Assembly (NCBI GenBank): GCA_020634455.1
Contig: JACKBQ010000001.1
Coordinates: 1,116,001-1,180,000 of the forward strand
Source of the DNA: Ardenticatenaceae bacterium
Lineage (GTDB): Bacteria > Chloroflexota > Anaerolineae > Promineifilales > Promineifilaceae
DNA length: 64,000 nucleotides
Direction of reading: 5' to 3'
The notes under the pieces were generated by a model, which was not told the DNA's origin, searched no databases, and saw nothing but the letters and a program-made list of their open reading frames with translations. Position 1 is the stretch's first letter. Every line of letters starts with the position of its first letter. A program made the translations under genes and the position numbers. This document shows positions 43,263 through 50,503 of this stretch, in pieces.

Positions 43263-43291
43263 CGCGGGTAGATGGCAAGCATCTACCCGCG
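43263..43291 (+). promoter_or_regulatory. Perfect 12-bp hairpin between the two phasin genes
   Basis: CGCGGGTAGATG (43263-43274) and CATCTACCCGCG (43280-43291) pair perfectly around GCAAG. No T-run follows, so it is not a standard terminator. It may stabilise the upstream message or set the ratio of the two phasins. Confidence 0.6.
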
Positions 43292-43317
43292 TTGTGCAAC
43301 AAAAGCCGAGGTAAAAA

Positions 43318-43695
43318 ATGGCAGAAAAAATTCAAATCGAAGAAGAAGCTGTAGAAGAAACAAAAAATCCTTTCGTAGAAGGAGTTCGCCGCGTGTTGCT
43401 GGCTGGCGTAGGTGTGGTTTCTATGGCGCAAGACGAAGCTGAGAAATTTGTCCACAAGTTAATTGAAAAGGGCGAAATTGCGGAAAAAGACGGCCGTTCC
43501 TTACTCAACGATCTGGCTGAAAACCGCAAACAACGTGCCCAGGAAAGCGGCAAGCGCGTCAGCGATGAATTGGAAAAGCGGATGGAAGGTTTGCTCAACC
43601 GGATGAATATCCCGACCAAATCAGACATTGAGCAGTTGAGCAACAAGGTTGCCGAACTAACCAAAAAGATTGATACGCTGAAAGAACAGAAATAA
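43318..43695 (+). CDS. Phasin family protein (second)
   Basis: The 125-residue paralogue of the preceding gene has the same layout: VEGVRRVLLAGVGVVSMAQDEAEKFVHKLIEKGE near residues 19-52, a charged coiled coil, and MNIPTKSDIEQLSNKVAELTKKIDTLKEQ at the end. The N-terminal ten residues are acidic. It follows the first phasin after a hairpin and has its own CCGAGG site. A rho-independent terminator follows at 43745. The pair probably coats the same inclusion in different proportions. Confidence 0.88.
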   Translation: MAEKIQIEEEAVEETKNPFVEGVRRVLLAGVGVVSMAQDEAEKFVHKLIEKGEIAEKDGRSLLNDLAENRKQRAQESGKRVSDELEKRMEGLLNRMNIPTKSDIEQLSNKVAELTKKIDTLKEQK

Positions 43696-43744
43696 GCAAA
43701 CAAACTACTTTCTGTAATTTGCTTACAACTGAAAAGAAATCCAC

Positions 43745-43785
43745 AAGGGAGAGGAACGGCTGGAGCGCCCGACCTCTTCCTTTTT
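43745..43785 (+). terminator. Rho-independent terminator of the phasin transcript
   Basis: AAGGGAGAGG (43745-43754) pairs with CCTCTTCCTT (43773-43782), ten pairs with one G-U, followed by a T-run ending at 43785. It overlaps the -35 region of the next promoter. Confidence 0.75.
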
Positions 43786-43827
43786 GCATATCCCACAATC
43801 ACGCCTATAATTTCACATGACGCACTG
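43783..43827 (+). promoter_or_regulatory. Promoter of the PhaR-type gene with shared operator element
   Basis: TTTGCA (43783-43788) and the perfect TATAAT (43806-43811) are separated by 17 bases. ATGACGCACTG (43817-43827) begins five bases after the -10 box, so it covers the likely transcription start. The same 11-mer lies in the phasin promoter, suggesting one regulator acts on both, possibly the PhaR-type protein itself. Confidence 0.7.
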
Positions 43828-43861
43828 AATCATCAAATATAAGCTGAAGGAATGAGCCACT

Positions 43862-44437
43862 ATGCCCGTCATTAAACGTTATCCCAATCGTAAACTGTAC
43901 GATACCGAAGCCAAAAGGTACATTACCCTGGACGGCATCGCGGAACTCATTCGTGAGGGAGCCGAAGTTCAAGTTGTTGATCATACGACCGATGAGGATT
44001 TAACGGCCGTTACCCTCACCCAGATCATCTTTGAACAAGAAAAACGCAACAGCGGCTTCCTACCCAAATCAGTTCTCACCGGGCTGGTGCGTGCCGGAGG
44101 CGACACGCTCAACACCTTACGCCGCAATCTCAATTCCCCGCTCGAATTGCTCAAGCATGTTGATGAGGAGATCGAAAAGCGTTTGCAAGCGCTGGTAGAA
44201 CGGGGCGAGATGGCCAAAGATGAAGCAATTGGTCTCAGCGAAAAGTTACTGGCAGCAGGCCAGGAAAAAGGCAAAGAGATGATCCCCGGCCAACAACGGC
44301 TGGAACGATTGCTCAGTGTGCGTGGCGTACCGTCTCGGGAAGAAGTGGAGGAGCTTACCAGCCAAATCGAAACTTTGTCTGCCAAAATTGATTCGCTTAT
44401 TGATGAAAAAGCGCCCAATTCCAATAACGACAACTAA
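43862..44437 (+). CDS. phaR: PhaR-type polyhydroxyalkanoate synthesis regulator
   Basis: PhaR binds DNA and nascent polyester and represses phasin genes in well-studied bacteria. The N-terminal DNA-binding domain is unmistakable: IKRYPNRKLYDTEAKRYITLDGIAELIREG at about residues 4-33, then VQVVDHTTDEDLTAVTLTQIIFE. The usual PHB-accumulation regulatory repeats are replaced by a phasin-like second half with NSPLELLKHVDEEIEKRLQALVERGEMAKDEAIGLSEKLLA and the zipper end RGVPSREEVEELTSQIETLSAKIDSLIDE, similar to the two phasins upstream. So it looks like a PhaR head joined to a phasin body. It has 191 residues. The downstream START-fold gene begins 17 bases later. Confidence 0.88.
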   Translation: MPVIKRYPNRKLYDTEAKRYITLDGIAELIREGAEVQVVDHTTDEDLTAVTLTQIIFEQEKRNSGFLPKSVLTGLVRAGGDTLNTLRRNLNSPLELLKHVDEEIEKRLQALVERGEMAKDEAIGLSEKLLAAGQEKGKEMIPGQQRLERLLSVRGVPSREEVEELTSQIETLSAKIDSLIDEKAPNSNNDN

Positions 44438-44454
44438 CCACAAAACCCAGTTGC

Positions 44455-45015
44455 ATGATAAACCTAAGCGGCTCCATCAAACGAGCGTTTGTTTTTCCCG
44501 CCAGTCCCAAAGTTGCTCTCACTTATTACAGCGATATTAGCCGCGTCGCTGAATTTTTGCCTCATATCACCCTGGTTCATGCCTATTCTATCAACCAAAT
44601 TCGGATGCTGTACGAAACAGTAGAGCTTGGCGCTTACACTATCCAAATCTACTCAGACCTGGAAAGCAGCGTAGATTGGGACGCAATGGCGCTTAGTGTC
44701 TATCCCGTGAAGATCAAAGAAGCCCCGCCAATTCAAGCAGAAACCACCATGCGCCAAGCAACCGGCAGTGGTCTGTTTGCCATTGACACTCAATTTTATG
44801 ATCTGGGGAACCAAACACGGGTGGAATACAATATTCGCCTCAAGGCTGATTTGGAACGGCCGTTAGGCATGCGCCTGATGCCCAAACGGGTTGTCAAACG
44901 TATTGCCCAAAGCATCACCGACGAGCGGGTCAAAGAAATCGCCGACGGCTTCATCAAAAGCTCCATTGACGCCTTCCCTGCCTGGGAAGCCGCCCAGCAG
45001 CCTGTGAGAAAATAA
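44455..45015 (+). CDS. SRPBCC/START-fold protein (DUF1997-like)
   Basis: The 186-residue protein shows the Bet v1-type layout: FVFPASPKVALTYYSDISRVAEFLPHITLVHAY near residues 12-44, a central sheet, and a long final helix KRIAQSITDERVKEIADGFIKSSIDAFPAWE. This fits the DUF1997 group known from cyanobacteria and plastids. The fold binds hydrophobic ligands. It begins a run of three START-like genes directly after phaR and probably shares its transcript; only one base separates it from the next gene. Confidence 0.7.
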   Translation: MINLSGSIKRAFVFPASPKVALTYYSDISRVAEFLPHITLVHAYSINQIRMLYETVELGAYTIQIYSDLESSVDWDAMALSVYPVKIKEAPPIQAETTMRQATGSGLFAIDTQFYDLGNQTRVEYNIRLKADLERPLGMRLMPKRVVKRIAQSITDERVKEIADGFIKSSIDAFPAWEAAQQPVRK

Positions 45016-45016
45016 G

Positions 45017-45454
45017 ATGGAGTTTCAGGGCACCGTTGCAGTTGCTGCTGCACAAACGGCCGTTTGGCACACCCTCACTACCCCCGCCCTGGTTAGCCAA
45101 TGCACCCCGCGTCTCCAAGGCTGGTCCACCCTGGATACAGACACCCGGTTCCAACTTCATTTTTGCTGGGGCAGCGGCAAAAGTACGGTTCTTATTCCGG
45201 TACAGCTAACCTGGCAAACCGTTACCCCGCCCACGTACCTGCAATGGCATGGCGAGGCAAAATTGGGTGATACGGCCGTACCCATCCAAGGCCAATTTTC
45301 CCTGGACAGCCAAAAACCTGATCACACCCGCCTCACCTTTTCCGCTCACATTACCCCCCACAACAAACTGCTCGCCCAGATGCTACAAACCACCATCCCT
45401 GGCCTCATGAACAACTTTTTCCACTGCCTCAAAAAAACGGCCGAAGCCATTTGA
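45017..45454 (+). CDS. SRPBCC/START-fold protein (CoxG-like, short)
   Basis: A 145-residue single-domain protein. The N-terminal strand and helix MEFQGTVAVAAAQTAVWHTLTTPALVSQCTPRLQGW matches the CoxG-like opening, in which a helix is followed by a C.PG type turn, and it ends in the long helix MLQTTIPGLMNNFFHCLKKTAEAI. It is tightly spaced behind the preceding gene. Ligand unknown; the lipid-related neighbourhood suggests a hydrophobic one. Confidence 0.68.
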   Translation: MEFQGTVAVAAAQTAVWHTLTTPALVSQCTPRLQGWSTLDTDTRFQLHFCWGSGKSTVLIPVQLTWQTVTPPTYLQWHGEAKLGDTAVPIQGQFSLDSQKPDHTRLTFSAHITPHNKLLAQMLQTTIPGLMNNFFHCLKKTAEAI

Positions 45455-45615
45455 CAGGGCATCTCACATTAGGTAAAACTTGGGTGAAAATAGACCAGCA
45501 CAATGAAAAAGATAGTCCAAATCATGATGGTTTGGATCCCTTCCTAACAAAAATAATTGTTACAAAATGACCGCGTACATCAAAATTTACGCGACAACCC
45601 TCCAGGAGAAAAATA

Positions 45616-46305
45616 ATGAAAGTTGAAGGCAGTTATCCCTTTGCAGCCCCCCGCGACGTGCTCTGGCCCATGCTGCTAGACCCCACCGTTCTCGCCAACA
45701 TACTCCCCGGCTGCGAAAAGCTGGAAACTATTGGCGAAAATCAGTTCAACGGCATTCTCAAAATTAAAGTTGGCCCCGTTCAAGGCAAATTCATGGGCGA
45801 TGTTGTTATGGGCGATATTCAGGAGCCAGAAAGCTGCACCATCTCGGTTGACGGCAAAGGTGCACCGGGCTACGTAAAAGGGGCCGGCACCCTCCGCTTG
45901 GAAGCCGACGGCGACATGACCACCCTGCACTACACCGGGGACGCGAACGTAGGCGGCCGTTTAGCCAGCGTTGGTCAGCGGATGTTAGAGACGTCGGCTA
46001 ATGCCATCATTCGGCAAAGCCTGGAAGGCTTGGGGCAGCAGGTGCAAGCACGCATGATGGCCGCTGCCAGCGGCGAACTCGATGCGGAACTGATTACAAC
46101 ACCCCCGCCGCCCCCTTCGCAAATGCAATTTGCCGCCGGTGTCGTTAAGAATCTTGCCGCCGACTACCTGGAACCAGAAAATCGCGATGGCTTGATCAAA
46201 ACTGGCCTGATCATTTTGGGGGCTATCATGGTTCTTCGCTTCATCAGCAACTGGTGGACGGACCAAATTGCCAAAAAAGTAGCCAAAAGATTGGCCAAAC
46301 GGTAA
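45616..46305 (+). CDS. CoxG family SRPBCC protein with C-terminal membrane helix
   Basis: The 229-residue product opens with the CoxG signature: VEGSYPFAAPRDVLWPMLLDPTVLANILPGCEKLETIGENQFNG at about residues 2-45. VGPVQGKFMGDVVMGDI and GTLRLEADGDMTTLHYTGDANVGGRLASVGQRMLE follow, all conserved in carbon monoxide dehydrogenase subunit G. A Pro-rich hinge comes next, and a helix near residues 200-217 (GLIILGAIMVLRFISNWW) would anchor it to the membrane. No CO dehydrogenase genes are visible, so the classical role is unsupported. An AGGAG site precedes the ATG. Confidence 0.85.
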   Translation: MKVEGSYPFAAPRDVLWPMLLDPTVLANILPGCEKLETIGENQFNGILKIKVGPVQGKFMGDVVMGDIQEPESCTISVDGKGAPGYVKGAGTLRLEADGDMTTLHYTGDANVGGRLASVGQRMLETSANAIIRQSLEGLGQQVQARMMAAASGELDAELITTPPPPPSQMQFAAGVVKNLAADYLEPENRDGLIKTGLIILGAIMVLRFISNWWTDQIAKKVAKRLAKR

Positions 46306-46327
46306 CTTTATCGAAGGACGCTGCCTG

Positions 46328-47314
46328 CTACTTCCAGTCCACGACCGCTTTTTTACGGCCGTTTACATACTTATCCGCCGCCACAGCCGCCAGCACACCA
46401 TCGGAGGCCGCCACAACGGCCTGTTTAATGTGGGTGCAAAGCAAATCCCCCACGGCAAACACGCCGGGCATGGAGGTTTGCATCTCACTGTCTACCACCA
46501 GGCAACCTTCATTGGTGGTGTCTAACTGCCCCATCAAGTAATCGGTGATGGGCTGGCTGCCTTGCAAGTAAACGAACGCGCCGGTTACCGGCAATGTTTC
46601 CGGCTCCCCCTTGCGCGGATGAATGAGAATGTTTTGCACACGGCCGTTTCCGTTAATTTCCTTCAGCCGCGTCGCCAAATGAACTTGAATCTTCGGGTTC
46701 TCAGCCACCTCTTCAGCCAACGATGCACGCGCTTTTAGCTCCGGCGTGGGCACGATGAGATGAATATTTTTGGCGTATTTGGTCAAGAAAAGCGCCTCTT
46801 CCAGCGCTTCATCATTGTTGCCAACCACCGCCACATCCTGATCACGGAAAAACGCGCCGTCGCAGGTGGCGCAATAGCTTACACCCCGCCCCAGAAGCTC
46901 TTCTTCGCCGCTTACCGTGCTGGTGCGGCCCATCGCCCCGGTGGCTAAAATCAGCACCTTCGCCCGGAAGTTCCCGGTTCCGGCAATGACCTCTTTTTGC
47001 TCCCCGTCAATCGTGATGCCCACCACTTTGTCGGTGATGAATTTTGCGCCGAACGATTCCGCCTGCTCGCGCATAATTTCCACCAGCTTTGCGCCGCTGA
47101 TTGGCCCCGGCACGCCAGGATAGTTGCTAATTTTGCTCGTCACGCCCAACGCGCCAGCGGTTAGCCCCTTGTCAATTACCAGGGTGCGCAGTTCCGACCG
47201 CGCTGTGTAAATGGCCGCCGATGCGCCTGCTGGCCCCCCGCCAATGATGACGACGTCGTAATTGTTGTCCTGCTTATCCAGAGAAAATCCATTCATATCG
47301 AGTTGAAATGTCAT
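46328..47314 (-). CDS. trxB: Thioredoxin reductase-like flavoprotein
   Basis: This 328-residue FAD/NAD(P)H enzyme passes electrons to a redoxin. FAD binding is shown by VVIIGGGPAGASAAIYTARS at about residues 21-40, the redox-active pair is Cys148/Cys151 in YCATCDGAFF, the NAD(P)H site has VAVVGNNDEALEEALFLT, and the C-terminal FAD motif is MPGVFAVGDL. The gene order with a two-domain redoxin only nine bases upstream implies a dedicated reductase-redoxin pair. In the NAD(P)H loop the usual GGGNSA is GNNDEA, so cofactor preference may differ from standard TrxB. Confidence 0.88.
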   Translation of the reverse strand: MTFQLDMNGFSLDKQDNNYDVVIIGGGPAGASAAIYTARSELRTLVIDKGLTAGALGVTSKISNYPGVPGPISGAKLVEIMREQAESFGAKFITDKVVGITIDGEQKEVIAGTGNFRAKVLILATGAMGRTSTVSGEEELLGRGVSYCATCDGAFFRDQDVAVVGNNDEALEEALFLTKYAKNIHLIVPTPELKARASLAEEVAENPKIQVHLATRLKEINGNGRVQNILIHPRKGEPETLPVTGAFVYLQGSQPITDYLMGQLDTTNEGCLVVDSEMQTSMPGVFAVGDLLCTHIKQAVVAASDGVLAAVAADKYVNGRKKAVVDWK

Positions 47315-47323
47315 AGCAACTCC

Positions 47324-47986
47324 CTAAGCAGCAACGGCGACGGCTTCTTTGAGCTTGTCCAGCATCATCATTTCCGGCGCTGCGCCTTCTTGGAAAATCG
47401 TTTCATTAATCACAGTGCGCGGCACGCCCATGACATGATATTTGTTGGAAAGATCGGGGAACTCGGTGGCTTCCACCATGTCTGCCTGAACCAGATCGCT
47501 GGCCATTGCCAGTTTGTGGGCCAGCAAAACAGCTTGCGGGCAGTAAGGGCAGGTTGGCGTCACAAATACTTGCAAATGCACCGGGGTTTTCAGTTCTGCC
47601 AGCCAATCAAGCATCTCGGCCGACAGTTGGGGATCACCAGCGCTCACCATCATCACATCATGAATGAGTGAGCTAAATTCATAGCCAGAGGGAATGCCGT
47701 AGTAGCGAATGCCGTAATCTTTGCCAGCCTTGCCGCCTTCCAAAATGACGGTGGCGGGGATTTTATCTACGCCGTATTGGTCGGCCAGATCGCCGTCGGC
47801 GACAAAATCGTACACTTCCAGGCTGATTTTGTCTGATAAGGTGGACAGTTCTTCGGCAATTTCGCGGGTTTCTTTACAATATTGGCATTCAAATTCTTGG
47901 GTAAATACAACCATTTTGACCGGCTTGTTCAGGGTTTCAAACATTTCGGTGAGTTGTGTACGGGTATCGTTATCTAATAATGACAT
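47324..47986 (-). CDS. Protein disulfide oxidoreductase-like protein with two thioredoxin folds
   Basis: The 220-residue protein has two tandem glutaredoxin/thioredoxin units, each with a CxxC: Cys34/Cys37 in ECQYCKE and Cys146/Cys149 in TCPYCPQ. Its layout matches the PDO proteins of thermophilic archaea and bacteria, which work with a thioredoxin reductase in cytoplasmic disulfide control. KIPATVILEGGK holds the cis-proline of the first unit. It precedes the trxB-like gene on the same strand. A CACAGAG-type repeat lies upstream at about 48010-48060. Confidence 0.86.
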   Translation of the reverse strand: MSLLDNDTRTQLTEMFETLNKPVKMVVFTQEFECQYCKETREIAEELSTLSDKISLEVYDFVADGDLADQYGVDKIPATVILEGGKAGKDYGIRYYGIPSGYEFSSLIHDVMMVSAGDPQLSAEMLDWLAELKTPVHLQVFVTPTCPYCPQAVLLAHKLAMASDLVQADMVEATEFPDLSNKYHVMGVPRTVINETIFQEGAAPEMMMLDKLKEAVAVAA

Positions 47987-48173
47987 GATGGTCTCCTAAA
48001 TTTGTTATTTGCCACAGAGAATGCAGAAGGTTTTGAACATTTCGGACACTCTGGGTCTCTGGGCAAGCTGGTTCCTTTTGTATGCTTCGTTGGTTTAGAT
48101 GCAGGGAGTTACAAAAGGTGACATATATTTTTCGTTAGAATTATTTTTGACAATTCACAGAAGGAACAGAATC

Positions 48174-48602
48174 GTGCAAGATCTGATTATTAGAAGCGTT
48201 GCCGATGGCGATTTTCCTGAGCAAAAAGAGCTGCTGCGGGCGCTTGGGTATGATTTGGCAATCAGCAGCATTGCTGAAAATGTGCGGGAAATTCGGGCCA
48301 GAGGTGGGGAGGTGTTTGTGGCGCACCGGAACGGCCGTCTCGTGGGCTGTGTGGCGGCAATCATTGACGTCCGGCTGGGCGGCGGCATCTGTGGCGAGAT
48401 CGTGAGCCTGGTGGTAGCTGAATCGGAGCGTGGTCTGGGCGTAGGCAAAAGGTTGGTTCAGCTTGCCGAGCAGTGGCTGGGCCAATCGGTGGGGGTCATT
48501 CGCGTACGCGCCAACGCCACCCGCGAGGGTGCCCACCAGTTTTATGAAGCAGGGGGATACCAACTGGAGAAAATTCAGAAGGTTTACAAAAAACGATTGT
48601 AA
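48174..48602 (+). CDS. GNAT family N-acetyltransferase
   Basis: I place the start at the GTG at 48174, which has AAGGA at good distance, giving a 142-residue product starting VQDLIIRSVADGDF. The acetyl-CoA binding motif is VVAESERGLGVGKRLVQLAEQW, preceded by the strand GEIVSLV, and the final strand-helix ANATREGAHQFYEAGGYQLEKIQKVYKK is typical of the fold. Substrate cannot be inferred. The methyltransferase gene follows 17 bases later. Confidence 0.85.
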   Translation: MQDLIIRSVADGDFPEQKELLRALGYDLAISSIAENVREIRARGGEVFVAHRNGRLVGCVAAIIDVRLGGGICGEIVSLVVAESERGLGVGKRLVQLAEQWLGQSVGVIRVRANATREGAHQFYEAGGYQLEKIQKVYKKRL

Positions 48603-48619
48603 TTGACGGAGGTTTTACG

Positions 48620-49402
48620 ATGGGGATTGATCGAACCAAACGCATCACCTTTGAAGAATCGGCGGAGTTGTACACGCAGGAACGCTATCCCGATGAACTG
48701 ATTGCGGACATCATCAGCCTGTCGGGCATTCCGCCTGAGGGCAAGATTTTGGAAATTGGCTGCGGCCCCGGCAACGCCACAATTTCTTTCGCGCAGCGAG
48801 GCTATGAGCTACTAGCCATCGAGCTGGGGGAACGACTGGCGACCATTGCCGCCGAAAATTGCTGCGCCTTCCCCAAGGTGCAAATTTTGAACATGGCTTT
48901 TGAGGAATGGGTGGAGGAAACGGCCGTCTTCGACCTGGTCATCGCGGCTGATGCGCTGCACTGGATTCCACCAGAAATTAGCTACCCCAAAGCCGCCCGC
49001 GTGCTCAAAGCGGGTGGCTGCGCCGCCTTTTTCTGGCGCGTGCCCATAGAAACAGAGGCCGACTGGTCCCAAGAAATTGCCGCACTTTACGAACACACTG
49101 CACCGCAATTTGTGAATCCAGACAAGCGGTTTACCACAGAATGGTTGGTGGAGATCATCCAAAACAACTTTGCCGCCAGCCATTGTTTTGGGCCAGTCAC
49201 CCATCAGCAATATTTTTGGAGCAGGTCCCTGACCACCAGCCAATATCTCAACGATTTACGCACCTTCTCGATGCACCACGGCATAGACGAGGCTGCCCGC
49301 GAAGCGCTCTATGCCAAAATTGGCAGCGTTTTAGAGAAGCATGGCGGCACGATTGAGAAGACGGAATCGGCCGTTTTATTTATGGCAAAGGTCCGAGAAT
49401 AA
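48620..49402 (+). CDS. Class I SAM-dependent methyltransferase
   Basis: The 260-residue protein has motif I as ILEIGCGPGNATISFAQRG at about residues 42-60, the acidic ribose site IELGERL, and FDLVIAADALHWIPPE as motif II/post-II. It follows a strong CGGAGG site. Similar sequences are usually annotated methyltransferase domain proteins with unknown substrates; a small-molecule substrate is likely because no RNA-binding domain is seen. Confidence 0.85.
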   Translation: MGIDRTKRITFEESAELYTQERYPDELIADIISLSGIPPEGKILEIGCGPGNATISFAQRGYELLAIELGERLATIAAENCCAFPKVQILNMAFEEWVEETAVFDLVIAADALHWIPPEISYPKAARVLKAGGCAAFFWRVPIETEADWSQEIAALYEHTAPQFVNPDKRFTTEWLVEIIQNNFAASHCFGPVTHQQYFWSRSLTTSQYLNDLRTFSMHHGIDEAAREALYAKIGSVLEKHGGTIEKTESAVLFMAKVRE

Positions 49403-49774
49403 ATTTGGATGAGAAACGGCCGTAACCTATTCACACTGATAAGTATTTTGCATATACTTTTCCATATGCTCGCAAGCTGACCCTCCGACCTTGACAAGTT
49501 TGTTGGTCACCTAAAAACCAAACGCCTGACCAAACTCCTCCTTGCGCCAGGCTAACTCAAATCATATCTGCTAGTCACCCCAATTAACGGCAGAGATGGT
49601 TTGAGAACAATTTACCCCCCATTTTTCGCAATTGCACCTACGCACTTTTTACGATTAAAAAGCGCGGGGCAAAAATCAATTATTGAGCTCTTATGGCAAG
49701 AGTGCAGGCAACTACAAATTTTTAGAAGCTTATTTGTGAGAAATTTCCTATTTTCGTATGACAAGGAGAAAAGT
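49403..49774. other. 372-base gap with one inverted repeat
   Basis: I see no convincing gene here. An open frame upstream of the next gene has no ribosome site and lacks coding character. The gap contains one ACGGCCGT octamer at 49416 and an inverted repeat TTGGTCA (49503-49509) / TGACCAA (49527-49533) just after a TTGACA word at 49491, which may be part of a regulated promoter; no good -10 box is seen at the right distance. Confidence 0.4.
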
Positions 49775-50416
49775 ATGAAAAAAAATAAATTCGTGATTAT
49801 TGGCCTGATCATTACCCTCGTGCTTTTACTGGGGGCACGTTGGTTTGCTCCGAGCCAGCCCTCGTTAGCCTTCTCCCCAAACGAGCTAAGCGGAACACCA
49901 ACGCCATTTTCAAGCATGGAAAGTGACGAAATACCACCCGCAGATTTTGCTTTGCGAGAGGAGTCCATCAATGCCTTGCCTACCCCAATTCCAGGCGAAA
50001 CCTTGGTGTATTTTTCCCCGACCGATAACGATGCAACGGCAACGGTGCTTTTTCTAACCAATACCGACAACGTGGCCCATATCGTCGCCCTCCGAGGGTT
50101 CAGTTATAACGGTGTGTTGGTCTATTCGCTCAATATTAATGTTGGGGCTAACAGTTTTTTACGTTTAGCCAGTGATTCCATTGCCGCGGCGCCTCCGCCA
50201 AGTTGGGCCACTCCAGCGCCAATTATTACCAACTTCACCGATTTCACTTATTTTGCCAGTCTATCCCTCCCTAAAGGCGTCAAGGCAGAGGGCTATGTTC
50301 TTTTTAATCCTGGGACTGGTGTGGTAGATCCACGTCAGGATCAAGGCGCTATCCCGCTACGCTTCAGTACGGATCCGGCAAGTGTATATTTACCGAATAT
50401 CCAGAGTACTCCTTAA
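49775..50416 (+). CDS. Exported protein of unknown function
   Basis: The start at 49775 follows AAGGAG at ideal spacing and gives 213 residues. A signal anchor at about residues 6-25 (VIIGLIITLVLLLGARWF) is followed by an extended Ser/Pro/Thr region, then a beta-rich domain with TATVLFLTNTDNVAHIVALRGFSYNGVLVYSLNINVGANSFLRL, resembling a small sandwich domain. It ends in SVYLPNIQSTP; a YLP-type C-terminal motif is common on exported proteins of Chloroflexi, though I cannot prove the link. Function unknown. Confidence 0.68.
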   Translation: MKKNKFVIIGLIITLVLLLGARWFAPSQPSLAFSPNELSGTPTPFSSMESDEIPPADFALREESINALPTPIPGETLVYFSPTDNDATATVLFLTNTDNVAHIVALRGFSYNGVLVYSLNINVGANSFLRLASDSIAAAPPPSWATPAPIITNFTDFTYFASLSLPKGVKAEGYVLFNPGTGVVDPRQDQGAIPLRFSTDPASVYLPNIQSTP

Positions 50417-50503
50417 AAGAATACAGGTCAAATTTGTGATTCATCTGGCTGGTTTTCGTATTCTAAGGCTAACGTGCTCTATCAATGAGGTGAATCACTG
50501 CCA

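Noticed and set aside
45616..46305. CoxG taken as evidence of CO oxidation
   Set aside because: No coxM, coxS, coxL or maturation genes are present; the protein belongs to a START-like family that is widely used outside CO metabolism.
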